A stretch of DNA of 64,000 bases. Source: Ottowia flava (GTDB lineage Bacteria; Pseudomonadota; Gammaproteobacteria; Burkholderiales; Burkholderiaceae_C). A model generated the notes under the pieces. It had not been told where the DNA came from. It saw only the letters and a list, made by a program, of their open reading frames with translations, and searched no databases. The translations under genes were made by a program, and so were the position numbers. Location of the stretch: assembly GCF_008017535.1 (NCBI RefSeq), contig NZ_VRUA01000002.1, positions 186,001 to 250,000 on the forward strand. The letters are read 5' to 3'. Shown in pieces: positions 51,937-62,126 of the stretch. The number at the start of each line of letters is the position of its first letter. The first letter of the stretch is position 1.

Positions 51937-53097
51937 ATGCCAATGAAACACGCCCTGGTCGCCCTCGCGTGCACCGCCGTCGCCAGCGCCGCCTGGGCCC
52001 AATCCCAGGGCATCAGCAAGGACCAGATCTCGCTGGGGTCGATCCAGGATCTGTCGGGCCCACTGGCGGGCTTCGGCAAGCAGCTGCGCATGGGCATGCA
52101 GCTTCGGGTCGACGAAATCAACGAGCAGGGTGGCATCAACGGCCGCAAGCTGTCGCTGAAGTTCGAGGATTCGGGCTACGACCCCAAGCGCGCCGTGCTG
52201 GCCGCGCAGAAGCTGGTGAACCAGGACAAGGTGTTTGCCATCCTCGGGCACATCGGCACCGCGCAGAACGTCGCCACGTTTCCCGTGCTGTTTGAAAAGA
52301 ACGTGATCAGCTTCTTTCCGGTGACGGCCGCGCGCGAGATGTACGAGCCGCACAACCGCCTGAAGTACTCGTTTGCCGCGACCTACTACGACCAGATTCG
52401 CCTGGCTGCGCCCAAGCTGTTCAAGGAAAAGAACGCCAAGAAGGCCTGCGCGATCTACCAGGACGACGAGTTCGGCCTGGAAGTGCTGCGCGGCGCCGAG
52501 GACGGCCTCAAGACCATTGGCGTGCCGCTGGCCGAGAAAACCTCGTTCAAGCGCGCTGCCACCGATTTCTCTTCGCAGGTTGCGCGCATGAAGGCGGCGG
52601 GTTGCGATTTCGTGGTGATGGGCACGATCATCCGCGAGACGATCGGCACGATTGCGGAAGCACGCAAGAACAGTTTTTCGCCCACCTTCCTGGGCTCCAG
52701 CGCAGCCTACACCGACCTGATCCACAAGCTCGGCGGCAAGGCGATGGATGGGCTGTACGCCACGATGACGGTGCAGAACCCCTACACGGACGAGACTTCA
52801 CAACCAATCCGCTTCTGGGCCAACAAGTACAAGACCAAGTTCAACGAGGACCCTGCCGTGTTCTCGGTCTACGGCTACAACGTGGTGGACTCGTTCGCCA
52901 AGGCCGCCCAGAAAGCCGGCCCCAACCTGACCACCGACAGCTTCATCAAGGCGATGGACAGCATGACGCTGCCGCCGGACATGTTCGGCTCGGCCGAAAT
53001 GACCTTCACCGCCACCAAACGCCTGGGCAGCAACACGTCGCGCCTGTCGCAATTGCAGGATGGCCGCTGGAAGGTGGTGTCCGACTACATCAAGTAA
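51937..53097 (+). CDS. Liv-type ABC transporter substrate-binding protein
   Basis: Periplasmic receptor of 386 residues; the signal peptide ends at about residue 22 (CTAVASAAWAQ). Family blocks: ISLGSIQDLSGPLAGFGKQL, EQGGINGRKLSLKFEDSGYD and VFAILGHIGTAQNVATF. ATG 51937 has AAGGAG 7 nt upstream. It closes the livHMGF-ligase-receptor operon and is followed by a terminator. Confidence 0.93.
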   Translation: MPMKHALVALACTAVASAAWAQSQGISKDQISLGSIQDLSGPLAGFGKQLRMGMQLRVDEINEQGGINGRKLSLKFEDSGYDPKRAVLAAQKLVNQDKVFAILGHIGTAQNVATFPVLFEKNVISFFPVTAAREMYEPHNRLKYSFAATYYDQIRLAAPKLFKEKNAKKACAIYQDDEFGLEVLRGAEDGLKTIGVPLAEKTSFKRAATDFSSQVARMKAAGCDFVVMGTIIRETIGTIAEARKNSFSPTFLGSSAAYTDLIHKLGGKAMDGLYATMTVQNPYTDETSQPIRFWANKYKTKFNEDPAVFSVYGYNVVDSFAKAAQKAGPNLTTDSFIKAMDSMTLPPDMFGSAEMTFTATKRLGSNTSRLSQLQDGRWKVVSDYIK

Positions 53098-53122
53098 GCA
53101 GCGACCTGGGTCGCTCAAAGCA

Positions 53123-53150
53123 AGGGCCGCCCCAGGGCGGCCCTTTCTGC
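53123..53150 (+). terminator. Rho-independent terminator after the Liv operon
   Basis: AGGGCCGCC (53123-53131) pairs with GGCGGCCCT (53136-53144), followed by TTCTGCTTTT. It separates the Liv operon from the convergent catabolic operon. Confidence 0.85.
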
Positions 53151-53196
53151 TTTTGCCAGGCTCGGCGAGGTCGGCCAGTCCTGGGCAACGCGGCGC

Positions 53197-54774
53197 TCAG
53201 TTCGCCCGCGCCTGCAGCAGTTCGCTCAAGGTCTTGCGCAGCACGTGTTTTTGCACCTTGCCGGTGGCGGTGGCCGGCAGCACGTCCACGAAGTGCACGA
53301 CCTTGGGCACCTCGAAGCCGCCCAGGCGCTCCTTGCAGTGCGCCAGCACGCTGTCTTCGTCCGCGTCGGTATCGGGCTTGCGCACCACCACCGCACACAC
53401 GGCTTCGCCCCAGTGCGCATGCGGCACGCCGAACACAGCGGCACCCGCCACGGCCGGATGCGCCAGCAGCACCGCTTCGACGCGCACGCTGGCGACGTTC
53501 TCGCCGCCGGTCTTGATCATGTCCTTCTTGCGGTCCAGAAAGACCATCTGCCCGCCTTCGTCCCACATGCCGAGGTCGCCCGTGTGGTGCCAGCCAAAGC
53601 GCTGCGCGGCCGCGGTCGCCTCTGGGTCCTTGAAGTAGCCCATCATCACGTTGGGGCCGCGGTGCACGATCTCACCCACCTGGCCGGCGCCCAACAACCG
53701 ACCGTCGTCGTCCATGACCGCGGTCTCGTTGGTCACCAGCGAGGTTCCCCAGTAGTTGCCGTCGCTGCCGGGATGGGCCAGCGGGTCGAAAGTCATGGTG
53801 GCCGGATAGATTTCGGTCTGCCCGGTGGCCAACATGATGTGCGGGCACATGCGTTCGGCGATCTGCGCAATCAGGGGCTTGGGGATGGGCGCCATCGCGT
53901 ACACACACTGGCGCAGCGTGGTGGGACGGAAATTGGGGTCGGCCAACACGGCCGCGTACATCAGCGGCAGGCCAACGTACACCGTCATGCCCTCTCGCAC
54001 GACCAGGTTCGCGACCTCGGCCGGCACGAAGGCGCGCGTCAGCACCACGCAGGCACCGGCCGCGCACGCCGTGGCGGCCAGCGTATGCTGCGCGCAATGG
54101 AACAAGGGCAACCAGCCGCTGACCACGTCGTGCTCGGTGTAGCGCATGCCAACCATGTTGCCCATGATGGCGCTGTAGACCGACAGGTGCGAATGCACCA
54201 CACCCTTGGGGTGGCCCGTGGTGCCACTGGTGTACATCAGCAGCGCGGGCTGGTCGCCGTCGATGACCACATCGGGCAGGTCGGTCGGCTGCCCCGCTTC
54301 CGCCTGCGCCAGGGGGGTGCCGTGCGCAGACGTGGCACCGCCGGCCATGGTCACCAGCACCGGCACGTTCAGATCGCGCACCACCTGCAGCAACTCGGGC
54401 GCGGCGCACAGCGCTTCGTCCACCACGACGGCCGATACCTCGGCGTGCTGCAGGATGTAGGCAATGGCGGACGCGTCCAGCTTGATGTTGACGGGCACCC
54501 AGACCTGGCCCGCCTTGTGGATGGCGTAGGTGGCCACCACCATGTCGGTCGAGTTGGCGCACAGCATGCCGACCTGCTTGCCAGCGCCCACCTGGGCCAG
54601 CAAGTGGTGCGCCAGCTGCGAGCTGCGCGCGTCCAGCGTGCGGTAGTCGATGCGCTGGTCGCCATCGACGAGCGCGGTGCGCGGGCCGAAGCGCTGCGTG
54701 GTGCGGTACAGCAGGTCGCCCAGGGCGACTCGCCGGATGCGGCGCGCCGCATCGGTCAGGGGCATCTCAATCAT
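53197..54774 (-). CDS. Acyl-CoA synthetase (AMP-binding), last gene of the carboxylase operon
   Basis: CoA ligase of 525 residues. Motifs: LLMYTSGTTGHPKGVVHSHL near residue 185, ATGQTEIYPATMTFDPLAHP, FGWHHTGDLGMWDEGGQM and FLDRKKDMIKTGGENVASVR near 420, with the catalytic Lys in PATATGKVQKHVLRK. It lies 74 nt after the SDR gene. The substrate is unknown; another ligase is encoded two genes upstream, so the operon may activate two different acids. Confidence 0.92.
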   Translation of the reverse strand: MIEMPLTDAARRIRRVALGDLLYRTTQRFGPRTALVDGDQRIDYRTLDARSSQLAHHLLAQVGAGKQVGMLCANSTDMVVATYAIHKAGQVWVPVNIKLDASAIAYILQHAEVSAVVVDEALCAAPELLQVVRDLNVPVLVTMAGGATSAHGTPLAQAEAGQPTDLPDVVIDGDQPALLMYTSGTTGHPKGVVHSHLSVYSAIMGNMVGMRYTEHDVVSGWLPLFHCAQHTLAATACAAGACVVLTRAFVPAEVANLVVREGMTVYVGLPLMYAAVLADPNFRPTTLRQCVYAMAPIPKPLIAQIAERMCPHIMLATGQTEIYPATMTFDPLAHPGSDGNYWGTSLVTNETAVMDDDGRLLGAGQVGEIVHRGPNVMMGYFKDPEATAAAQRFGWHHTGDLGMWDEGGQMVFLDRKKDMIKTGGENVASVRVEAVLLAHPAVAGAAVFGVPHAHWGEAVCAVVVRKPDTDADEDSVLAHCKERLGGFEVPKVVHFVDVLPATATGKVQKHVLRKTLSELLQARAN

Positions 54775-54848
54775 GGTTTTGTCTCCGGTTGTTGGTTGAG
54801 TTCAAGCTGCCACTCTCAGCGGTGGCATGCAACGGATTGGTCTGGCGA

Positions 54849-55664
54849 TCAAGCGCCGGCCGTCTGTGCCAGTCGGGCGGCGGCAGTGACCATGGGCGTC
54901 AGCTGTCCCTGCGCACCGCCATCGCACGCGATCACCGTGCCCGACACGTAGGCGGCGGCATCCGAGCCGAGGAACATCGCCAGTTGCGCAATGTCTTCCG
55001 GCGTGCCCATGCGGCCCAGTGGCACCATGTCGCGCACCAGCGCATCGCCTTCAGGCCCTTGCGGTGCCAAGCGCTTCATGCCCTCGGTGCCTGCGATGGG
55101 CCCCGGTGAAATGCCATTGACGCGCACGCCCAGCGCGCCCCATTCGATCGCCAGCACCCGGGTCAGCTGATCCACGCCCGCTTTGGCCGCGCAGACATGG
55201 GCCTGGTAGGCCATCGGCACGACCGACTGCGGCGCGGTGATGAAAATCAGGCTGGCACCCGGCTTGCGCAGGTGCTCCAGCGCACGCCTGGCCACGTGAA
55301 AGCTGCCTTGCAGGTCGATGTCGACCACCACCTTGAAGGCGTTGGACGACATGTCGGCCGCGGCCGCCAGAAAGTTGCCCGCCGCGCCCGAAACCAGCAC
55401 GTCGATCGGCCCATGCCGCGCCACGGCCTGCGCCAGCGCAGCGCCCACCGCCTCGTCATCGCGCACGTCCGCGATCACGCCGAAGCCGTTGGGTCCGAGC
55501 GTTGCCGCAGCAGACTCCACGTTGGGGGCCTTCCGGCTGGCCACGGTGACCTTGGCACCCTGGCGTGCGTAGGCCTGCGCAATGCCCAGGTTGATGCCGG
55601 TGGTGCCGCCAAACACCACCACGTGGCGGCCCGAGAAATCAAAGCTGACGTTGTGTTTCATCAT
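54849..55664 (-). CDS. SDR-family 2,4-dienoyl-CoA reductase-like protein
   Basis: Short-chain dehydrogenase of 271 residues (starts at 55664 or 55661, with AGGAG upstream). The NADP-binding turn is VVFGGTTGINLGIAQAYARQG. The usual YxxxK is replaced: the segment reads QAHVCAAKAGVDQLTRVLAIEW, then NGISPGPIAGTEGMKRLAP. This pattern closely matches peroxisomal-type 2,4-dienoyl-CoA reductases, which lack the canonical Tyr. It would reduce a dienoyl-CoA formed during degradation of an unsaturated or terpenoid acid. It overlaps the upstream ligase gene by 26 nt. Confidence 0.85.
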   Translation of the reverse strand: MMKHNVSFDFSGRHVVVFGGTTGINLGIAQAYARQGAKVTVASRKAPNVESAAATLGPNGFGVIADVRDDEAVGAALAQAVARHGPIDVLVSGAAGNFLAAAADMSSNAFKVVVDIDLQGSFHVARRALEHLRKPGASLIFITAPQSVVPMAYQAHVCAAKAGVDQLTRVLAIEWGALGVRVNGISPGPIAGTEGMKRLAPQGPEGDALVRDMVPLGRMGTPEDIAQLAMFLGSDAAAYVSGTVIACDGGAQGQLTPMVTAAARLAQTAGA

Positions 55665-57255
55665 CGTCTTCTCCTGCCTGCGGCGTGGGTCGCGCTTCAT
55701 CGCGCAGCGCCGCCTTTTGGATCTTGCCGGCAGGGGTCATCGGCAGTGCGTCGCGAAACACGACCTGGCGCGGCACCTTGTAGTCGGCCAGGTGTTCACG
55801 GCAGTGCGCAACGATGGCGTCGGCCGTCTGGCCGCTGTCCGGCTTAGCGACGACGTAGTAGCGGCCGATCTCGCCCAGCACCGGGTCCGGCACGCCGATG
55901 CCCGCCACCATCACCACGCCGGGCAGCGCCCCGATCACGCCTTCGACCTCGGCCGGGTACACGTTGAAGCCGCCTTGCAGGAACATGTCCTTGCGCCGCC
56001 CCATCAGGTAGATCTGCCCGGCCGCGTCCTGGTAGCCCATGTCGCCGGAGTGCAGCCAGCCCTCCGCGTCAAACGTGCCTTCGTCCTGCTGCGCGCCGAC
56101 GTAGCGCGGGATCACGCCGCAGCCGCGGAACAGCAGCTCCCCAACTTCGCCCACGGCGGCGTCGGTGCCGTCCGGGTTCAGCACGCGCACGCTGGCGCCG
56201 CGCAAGGGTTTGCCGATGGAGTTGAGCAGCGCGTCCTGCGTGGCACCGCGCGGCGTCATCACGACGGCGCCGGACGACTCCGACAGGCCATACAGGTTCA
56301 TCAGTGTGGCGTTCGGGAAGGCCGTCTGCAGCCGTTTGAGCAGCGCCGGCTCGACGTTGGAGCCGCCCACGATCATCAAGCGCACACGCGACCAGTTGCC
56401 CTGCGCAAAGTCCGGATGCATCAGCAACAGCGTCAGCATGGTCGGCACGCCGACCAACATGGTGGGCGGGTGGCGCCGCGTCATGGCCAGAACGGTGTCT
56501 GGCTGGAAGGCCGCGACCAGTTCGCTGGCGCCACCGGCGATCAGCATCGACAGCACGCCGCAAGTGATGCCACCCACGTGGTTGAGCGGCAGGGCCAGTT
56601 GCAGCAGATCGGTGGACGCCATGCCGGTGTGCGCCTGCTGGGCGCTGGCCGACGTGAGTTGCGATCTGTGGGTCAGCCCAGCGGCCTTGGGCCGGCCGGT
56701 GGTGCCGGAGGTGTAAATCACCATGACCAGGTCGTCCGGTGCCGGACCCACGCCGCTCGGGGCCGCTGTCTCGCCTGCCCGGTCCTGCATCCACTCACCA
56801 AAATCCACGTCGCCATCGCCGTCAGCTTGGGGCGCGCCGACGAACATCAGGTGCTGCAGGTGCGGCATGCGTGCACGCGCGGCGTGCAGGTAGCCCACAT
56901 AGTCAAACCCGGCAAAGCTGGCCGGCGCCAGCACCGCCTTGGCGCCGCTGTCGCTCAGCATGAAGTCCAGCTCGGTGTCGCGGTAGCGCACGCTCAGGCC
57001 CACCACTACTGCGCCGATGCGCGCGGCAGCGAAATACAGCGCAACCCATTCGATCTGGTTGGGCAGGATCACGCCAATGCGGTCGCCGTGGCCGATGCCC
57101 AGCGCCTGCAGGCGCTGCCCGATGCGCGTCGCCAGCCGATCCATCTCAGGCCAGGTGTACGTCGCATCCTGGTCGATGAATGCCGTGCCGGCGTGCTCGG
57201 CGGCGGTGTGTGCCAGGGCGGCACCCACGGTGCCGGCTGGATCGTCAAAACGCAT
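55639..57255 (-). CDS. Acyl-CoA synthetase (AMP-binding)
   Basis: CoA ligase of 538 residues. Motifs: VMVIYTSGTTGRPKAAGLTH near residue 185, LYGLSESSGAVVMTPRG, GWLHSGDMGYQDAAGQIYLM and RRKDMFLQGGFNVYPAEVEG near 425, with Lys in TPAGKIQKAALRDEA. It sits between the acyl-CoA dehydrogenase gene (131-nt gap holding repeat copy O) and the dienoyl-CoA-reductase-like gene (overlap). Confidence 0.92.
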   Translation of the reverse strand: MRFDDPAGTVGAALAHTAAEHAGTAFIDQDATYTWPEMDRLATRIGQRLQALGIGHGDRIGVILPNQIEWVALYFAAARIGAVVVGLSVRYRDTELDFMLSDSGAKAVLAPASFAGFDYVGYLHAARARMPHLQHLMFVGAPQADGDGDVDFGEWMQDRAGETAAPSGVGPAPDDLVMVIYTSGTTGRPKAAGLTHRSQLTSASAQQAHTGMASTDLLQLALPLNHVGGITCGVLSMLIAGGASELVAAFQPDTVLAMTRRHPPTMLVGVPTMLTLLLMHPDFAQGNWSRVRLMIVGGSNVEPALLKRLQTAFPNATLMNLYGLSESSGAVVMTPRGATQDALLNSIGKPLRGASVRVLNPDGTDAAVGEVGELLFRGCGVIPRYVGAQQDEGTFDAEGWLHSGDMGYQDAAGQIYLMGRRKDMFLQGGFNVYPAEVEGVIGALPGVVMVAGIGVPDPVLGEIGRYYVVAKPDSGQTADAIVAHCREHLADYKVPRQVVFRDALPMTPAGKIQKAALRDEARPTPQAGEDDDETQRQL

Positions 57256-57327
57256 GTCTCCGTCCTTGTGTTGCGCGCCGTGTGGCGCGTGAAGTGTTAG
57301 GTACGCTGCGGGGTGGCATCAAGCTTG

Positions 57328-57393
57328 ATGCTCTTGTTTTTCTAGCTATCCGCGCATATCCCTCTAGGGCTCAAAGGCTTTTTGATTCAAATC
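57328..57393 (+). repeat. 60-bp dispersed repeat, copy O (intergenic)
   Basis: The plus strand reads TGCTCTTGTTTTTCTAGCTA, TCCGCGCATATCCCTCTAGG and CTTTTTGATTCAAAT. The acyl-CoA dehydrogenase stop codon (57387-57389) lies in its 3' end. Confidence 0.8.
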
Positions 57394-58624
57394 CTCCACT
57401 GGCGCGCCGCCAGCTCGCGCATGATCTCGTCGGTGCCACCGCCGATGGTCAGCACCTTCACCTCGCGGTAGATGCGCTCGCACACCGTGCCGCGCATGTA
57501 ACCCATGCCGCCCGAAATCTGCACACCCGCATCGGCGCAGAACGCCATGGCCTGCGTCGCGTGGTTCTTGAGCACGCAGACCTCGCCCACCCAGTCGGCA
57601 CCGGTGTCGCCGCCGTCCGCGCGCGCGGCCAATTGCTCCAGCCAGGCTTCGGTGGACCGGATGCGCTGTTGCATGTCGATCAGCCGGTGGCGCACCACCT
57701 GGTGCTGTGTGAGCGTCACGCCGAAAGTCTGGCGTTCGCGTGCCCAGGCCAGCGCTTCGTCGTAGCAGGCCTGCGCAAAGCCCAGCGCCGCACAGGCGAT
57801 GCCGAAGCGCTCGCCATTGAAGTTGCCCATGATGGCCTTGAAGCCCGCGCCTTCCTCGCCCAGCAGGTAGCGCGCCGGCACGCGCACGCCGTCAAAGCGC
57901 AGGTGCGCCGTGTCGGAACAGAGCCAGCCCATCTTGTCCAGGCGGGTGCGGCTGAGGCCGGCGCTGTCGCCCGGCACCAGGAGCAGGGAGATGCCGCCCG
58001 CGCCGTGGGTGCCGGCGTCCCCGCCGCTGCCGCCGGGCCGCCCCAAGGCAGCGGCAGCCCCCTTGGGGGGCAGCGCACCATGCGCAGCAGGGAGCGTGGG
58101 GGCGGGTGTCCGCACGGCCACGGTGATCCAGTCGGCGCGCATGCCCGAGGTGATGAACACCTTTTCGCCATCGATGACGTACTCGTCGCCCTCGCGCCGC
58201 GCGCGGGTGCGCAGCGCCGCCACGTCAGAGCCACCGCCGGGCTCGGTGATCGCCAGTGCGGCGATGCGCTCGCCCGCGAGCACCGGCGCAATCACTTCCT
58301 GCTTGACGGCATCGCTGCCCAGCGCCAGCACAGGCGGCAGTCCGATGTTGTGGGACAGCAGGCTGGCCAGCACGCCGCCGCTGGCGCCGTACCGGCACAA
58401 CGGCACCCACAGACTGAGGCGCATCCGGTGTGACGCTGGCGTGCCGCCATAGGCTTCGGGGTAGCCCAGGCCGAGCAAACCCAGATCGGCCGCCTCGCGG
58501 TACAGCGCGCGCGGAAACTCGCCGGCCGCGTCCCACGCCGTGACGTGCGGCGCGATGCGCTCGCGCGCAAAACGCGCCACCGTGTCGGCCAGCAGCGCGC
58601 GCTCTGCGGCTGTGGCGTCGGCGT

Positions 58625-58628
<4 letters not shown>
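57387..58628 (-). CDS. Acyl-CoA dehydrogenase with a repeat-encoded insertion
   Basis: FAD-dependent acyl-CoA dehydrogenase of 413 residues. Family blocks: LALGSDAVKQEVIAPVLAGE, AALAITEPGGGSDVAALRT, DGEKVFITSGMRADWITVAV, the middle domain LDKMGWLCSDTAHLRFDGV, and RQTFGVTLTQHQVVRHRL. The C-terminus has LTIGGGTDEIMRELA, where the Glu of classical EGT-type enzymes is Gly. Between VAVRT and ISLLLVPGD a low-complexity Pro/Ala/Gly segment of about 38 residues (about 171-208) is encoded by a GC-rich dispersed repeat. The start overlaps the carboxylase gene stop as ATGA. Confidence 0.9.
58005..58118. repeat. GC-rich hairpin repeat inserted in the acyl-CoA dehydrogenase gene
   Basis: CCCCAAGG (58041-58048) and CCTTGGGG (58061-58068) form a hairpin inside a GC-rich block with GGGCCGCC. 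I recognise this pattern from intergenic regions of Comamonadaceae. It is read through in frame as Pro/Ala/Gly-rich protein. Confidence 0.6.
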
Positions 58629-60592
<1,964 letters not shown>

Positions 60593-60604
60593 GCGCCCTC
60601 CGTT

Positions 60605-60682
60605 GTAAAAAAAATTGGAATGAAATCGCCCCGCGGCGCTGGTGCCATTTGCGCAGGCAGCTGCAAATTTCGGAGCAATAAA
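60605..60682 (-). repeat. 60-bp dispersed repeat, copy Q (intergenic)
   Basis: The minus strand reads TGCTCCGAAATTTGCAGCTG, CCTGCGCAAATGG, and ends with GGCGATTTCATTCC plus a run of T. It lies just upstream of the carboxylase alpha start. The segment 60658-60677 is identical over 20 bases to a stretch inside gspF. Confidence 0.75.
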
Positions 60683-60699
60683 GATGCACCGATTGCACG

Positions 60700-60912
60700 G
60701 GCAGACACACAAAGCTCGAGACATAAACGCGCCGACTCGCCTCGCGAAAGCCCAGCCGCCCACCGCACACCACTGCGCGAATGGCCGCGGAGCAGGCCAC
60801 CCCAGCGAACGCGGTCGACGCACCTGCGGCGGCGACTCGCGTTGTCCCCCTGCCCGAAGCGCTTCAGCGCGAAGAGAGCGGGGGGATGGCGCCGCAGGCG
60901 ACTCAGGGGGGT
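60700..60912. repeat. GC-rich dispersed repeat, copy 2
   Basis: Its reverse complement from 60912 carries C-tract, GGCGCC, C-tract, CTCTCTTCGCGCTGAAGCGC, TTCGGGCAGGGGGACAACGC and then GCGTTCGCTGGGGTGGCC, in the same order as the element at 14162. The 60593-60914 gap contains this, copy Q and no supportable gene. Confidence 0.6.
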
Positions 60913-60914
60913 GC

Positions 60915-62084
60915 TCATCTTTTCGCCATCCCCATGGTCTTCGCAATGATCCCCATCATCACCTCGTCCGCCCCGCCGCCAATCGACGCCAGGCGCCCAT
61001 CGCGGTACAGGCGCGACACACGGTTGTCCAGCGTGAAGCCCATGCCGCCCCAGAACTGCAGACAGGTGTCGGCCACCTCGCGCATCAGGCGTCCGGCCTT
61101 CAGCTTGGCCATGCTGGCCCACTGCAACACGTCGTCGCCCTGCACGTAGCGCTCACCCGCCGCCCAGGTCAGCGCGCGCAGCGCTTCGACCTCAGTCTGC
61201 AGCTCGACCAGCTTGAACTGCACCCACTGCTGGTTGAGCAGCGTGCTGCCGAACATCTGGCGGTCGCGCGCCCAGGCAATGGTTTCCTGGATGCATTCGT
61301 CCAGCGCCAACAGCGCATTGGCGGCGGCCCACAGGCGCTCTTCCTGGAACTGCTGCATCTGGTAGATGAAGCCTTGGCCTTCCTGCCCGATCAGGTAGCG
61401 CTGCGGCACGCGCACGTCGTCGAAATAGATCAACCCGGTGTCGGACGAATCCATGCCGATCTTGCGGATCTTGCGCGCCACCTCGATCCCCGGCGTCAGC
61501 TGGCCGCCGCGGCCGTCGCGCATCGGCACCATGACCAGGCTCTTGTTCTTGTGCAGGTTGTCGCCGCCCGTGTTGACCAGCATGCACATCCAGTCGGCCT
61601 GCAGGCTGTTGGTGATCCACATCTTCTGGCCGCTGATCAGGTAGTCGTCACCGTCCTTGCGCGCCACGCTCTTGATGCCCGACACATCACTGCCCGCCGC
61701 CGGCTCGCTGACGCCGATGCACCCGACCATGTCGCCCGCGATGGCCGGCGCGAGAAAGTCGCGGCGCAGCTCATCGCTGCCGAAGCGCGCCAGCGCGGGC
61801 GTGCACATGTCGGTCTGCACGCCAATCGCCATGGGCACGCCGCCGCAGCGGATGTGGCCCAGCGTCTCGGCCATGACCATGCTGTACGAATAGTCGAGCC
61901 CCGCGCCACCGTACTCGACCGGCTTGGTCAGGCCCAGCAGGCCCAGATCACCCAGGCCCTTGAAGACCTGGTGCGCGGGGAAAATTTCGGCCTCTTCCCA
62001 TTCGTCGACGTGCGGGTTGATGTGCTCGTCGATGTAGCGCTTGAGCGTGTCGCGGACCTGCTCGTGTTCGTGCGTCAGCTGCAT
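60915..62084 (-). CDS. Acyl-CoA dehydrogenase
   Basis: Acyl-CoA dehydrogenase of 389 residues. Family blocks: LGLLGLTKPVEYGGAGLDYS, CIGVSEPAAGSDVSGIKSVA, GQKMWITNSLQADWMCMLVN, IGMDSSDTGLIYFDDVRVP and RQMFGSTLLNQQWVQFKL. The C-terminal LASIGGGADEVMMGIIAK lacks the EGT Glu. It resembles AtuD/citronellyl-type dehydrogenases in context (next to the carboxyltransferase), but substrate cannot be fixed from sequence alone. It lies 42 nt after the carboxyltransferase gene. Confidence 0.92.
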   Translation of the reverse strand: MQLTHEHEQVRDTLKRYIDEHINPHVDEWEEAEIFPAHQVFKGLGDLGLLGLTKPVEYGGAGLDYSYSMVMAETLGHIRCGGVPMAIGVQTDMCTPALARFGSDELRRDFLAPAIAGDMVGCIGVSEPAAGSDVSGIKSVARKDGDDYLISGQKMWITNSLQADWMCMLVNTGGDNLHKNKSLVMVPMRDGRGGQLTPGIEVARKIRKIGMDSSDTGLIYFDDVRVPQRYLIGQEGQGFIYQMQQFQEERLWAAANALLALDECIQETIAWARDRQMFGSTLLNQQWVQFKLVELQTEVEALRALTWAAGERYVQGDDVLQWASMAKLKAGRLMREVADTCLQFWGGMGFTLDNRVSRLYRDGRLASIGGGADEVMMGIIAKTMGMAKR

Positions 62085-62126
62085 GGGTGTCTCCTCGGAT
62101 TTTTGGCTCTCGAACCGACGGGCGCG

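Noticed and set aside
55582-57300. 572-codon plus-strand open frame
   Set aside because: Antisense to a clear AMP-binding CoA ligase gene.
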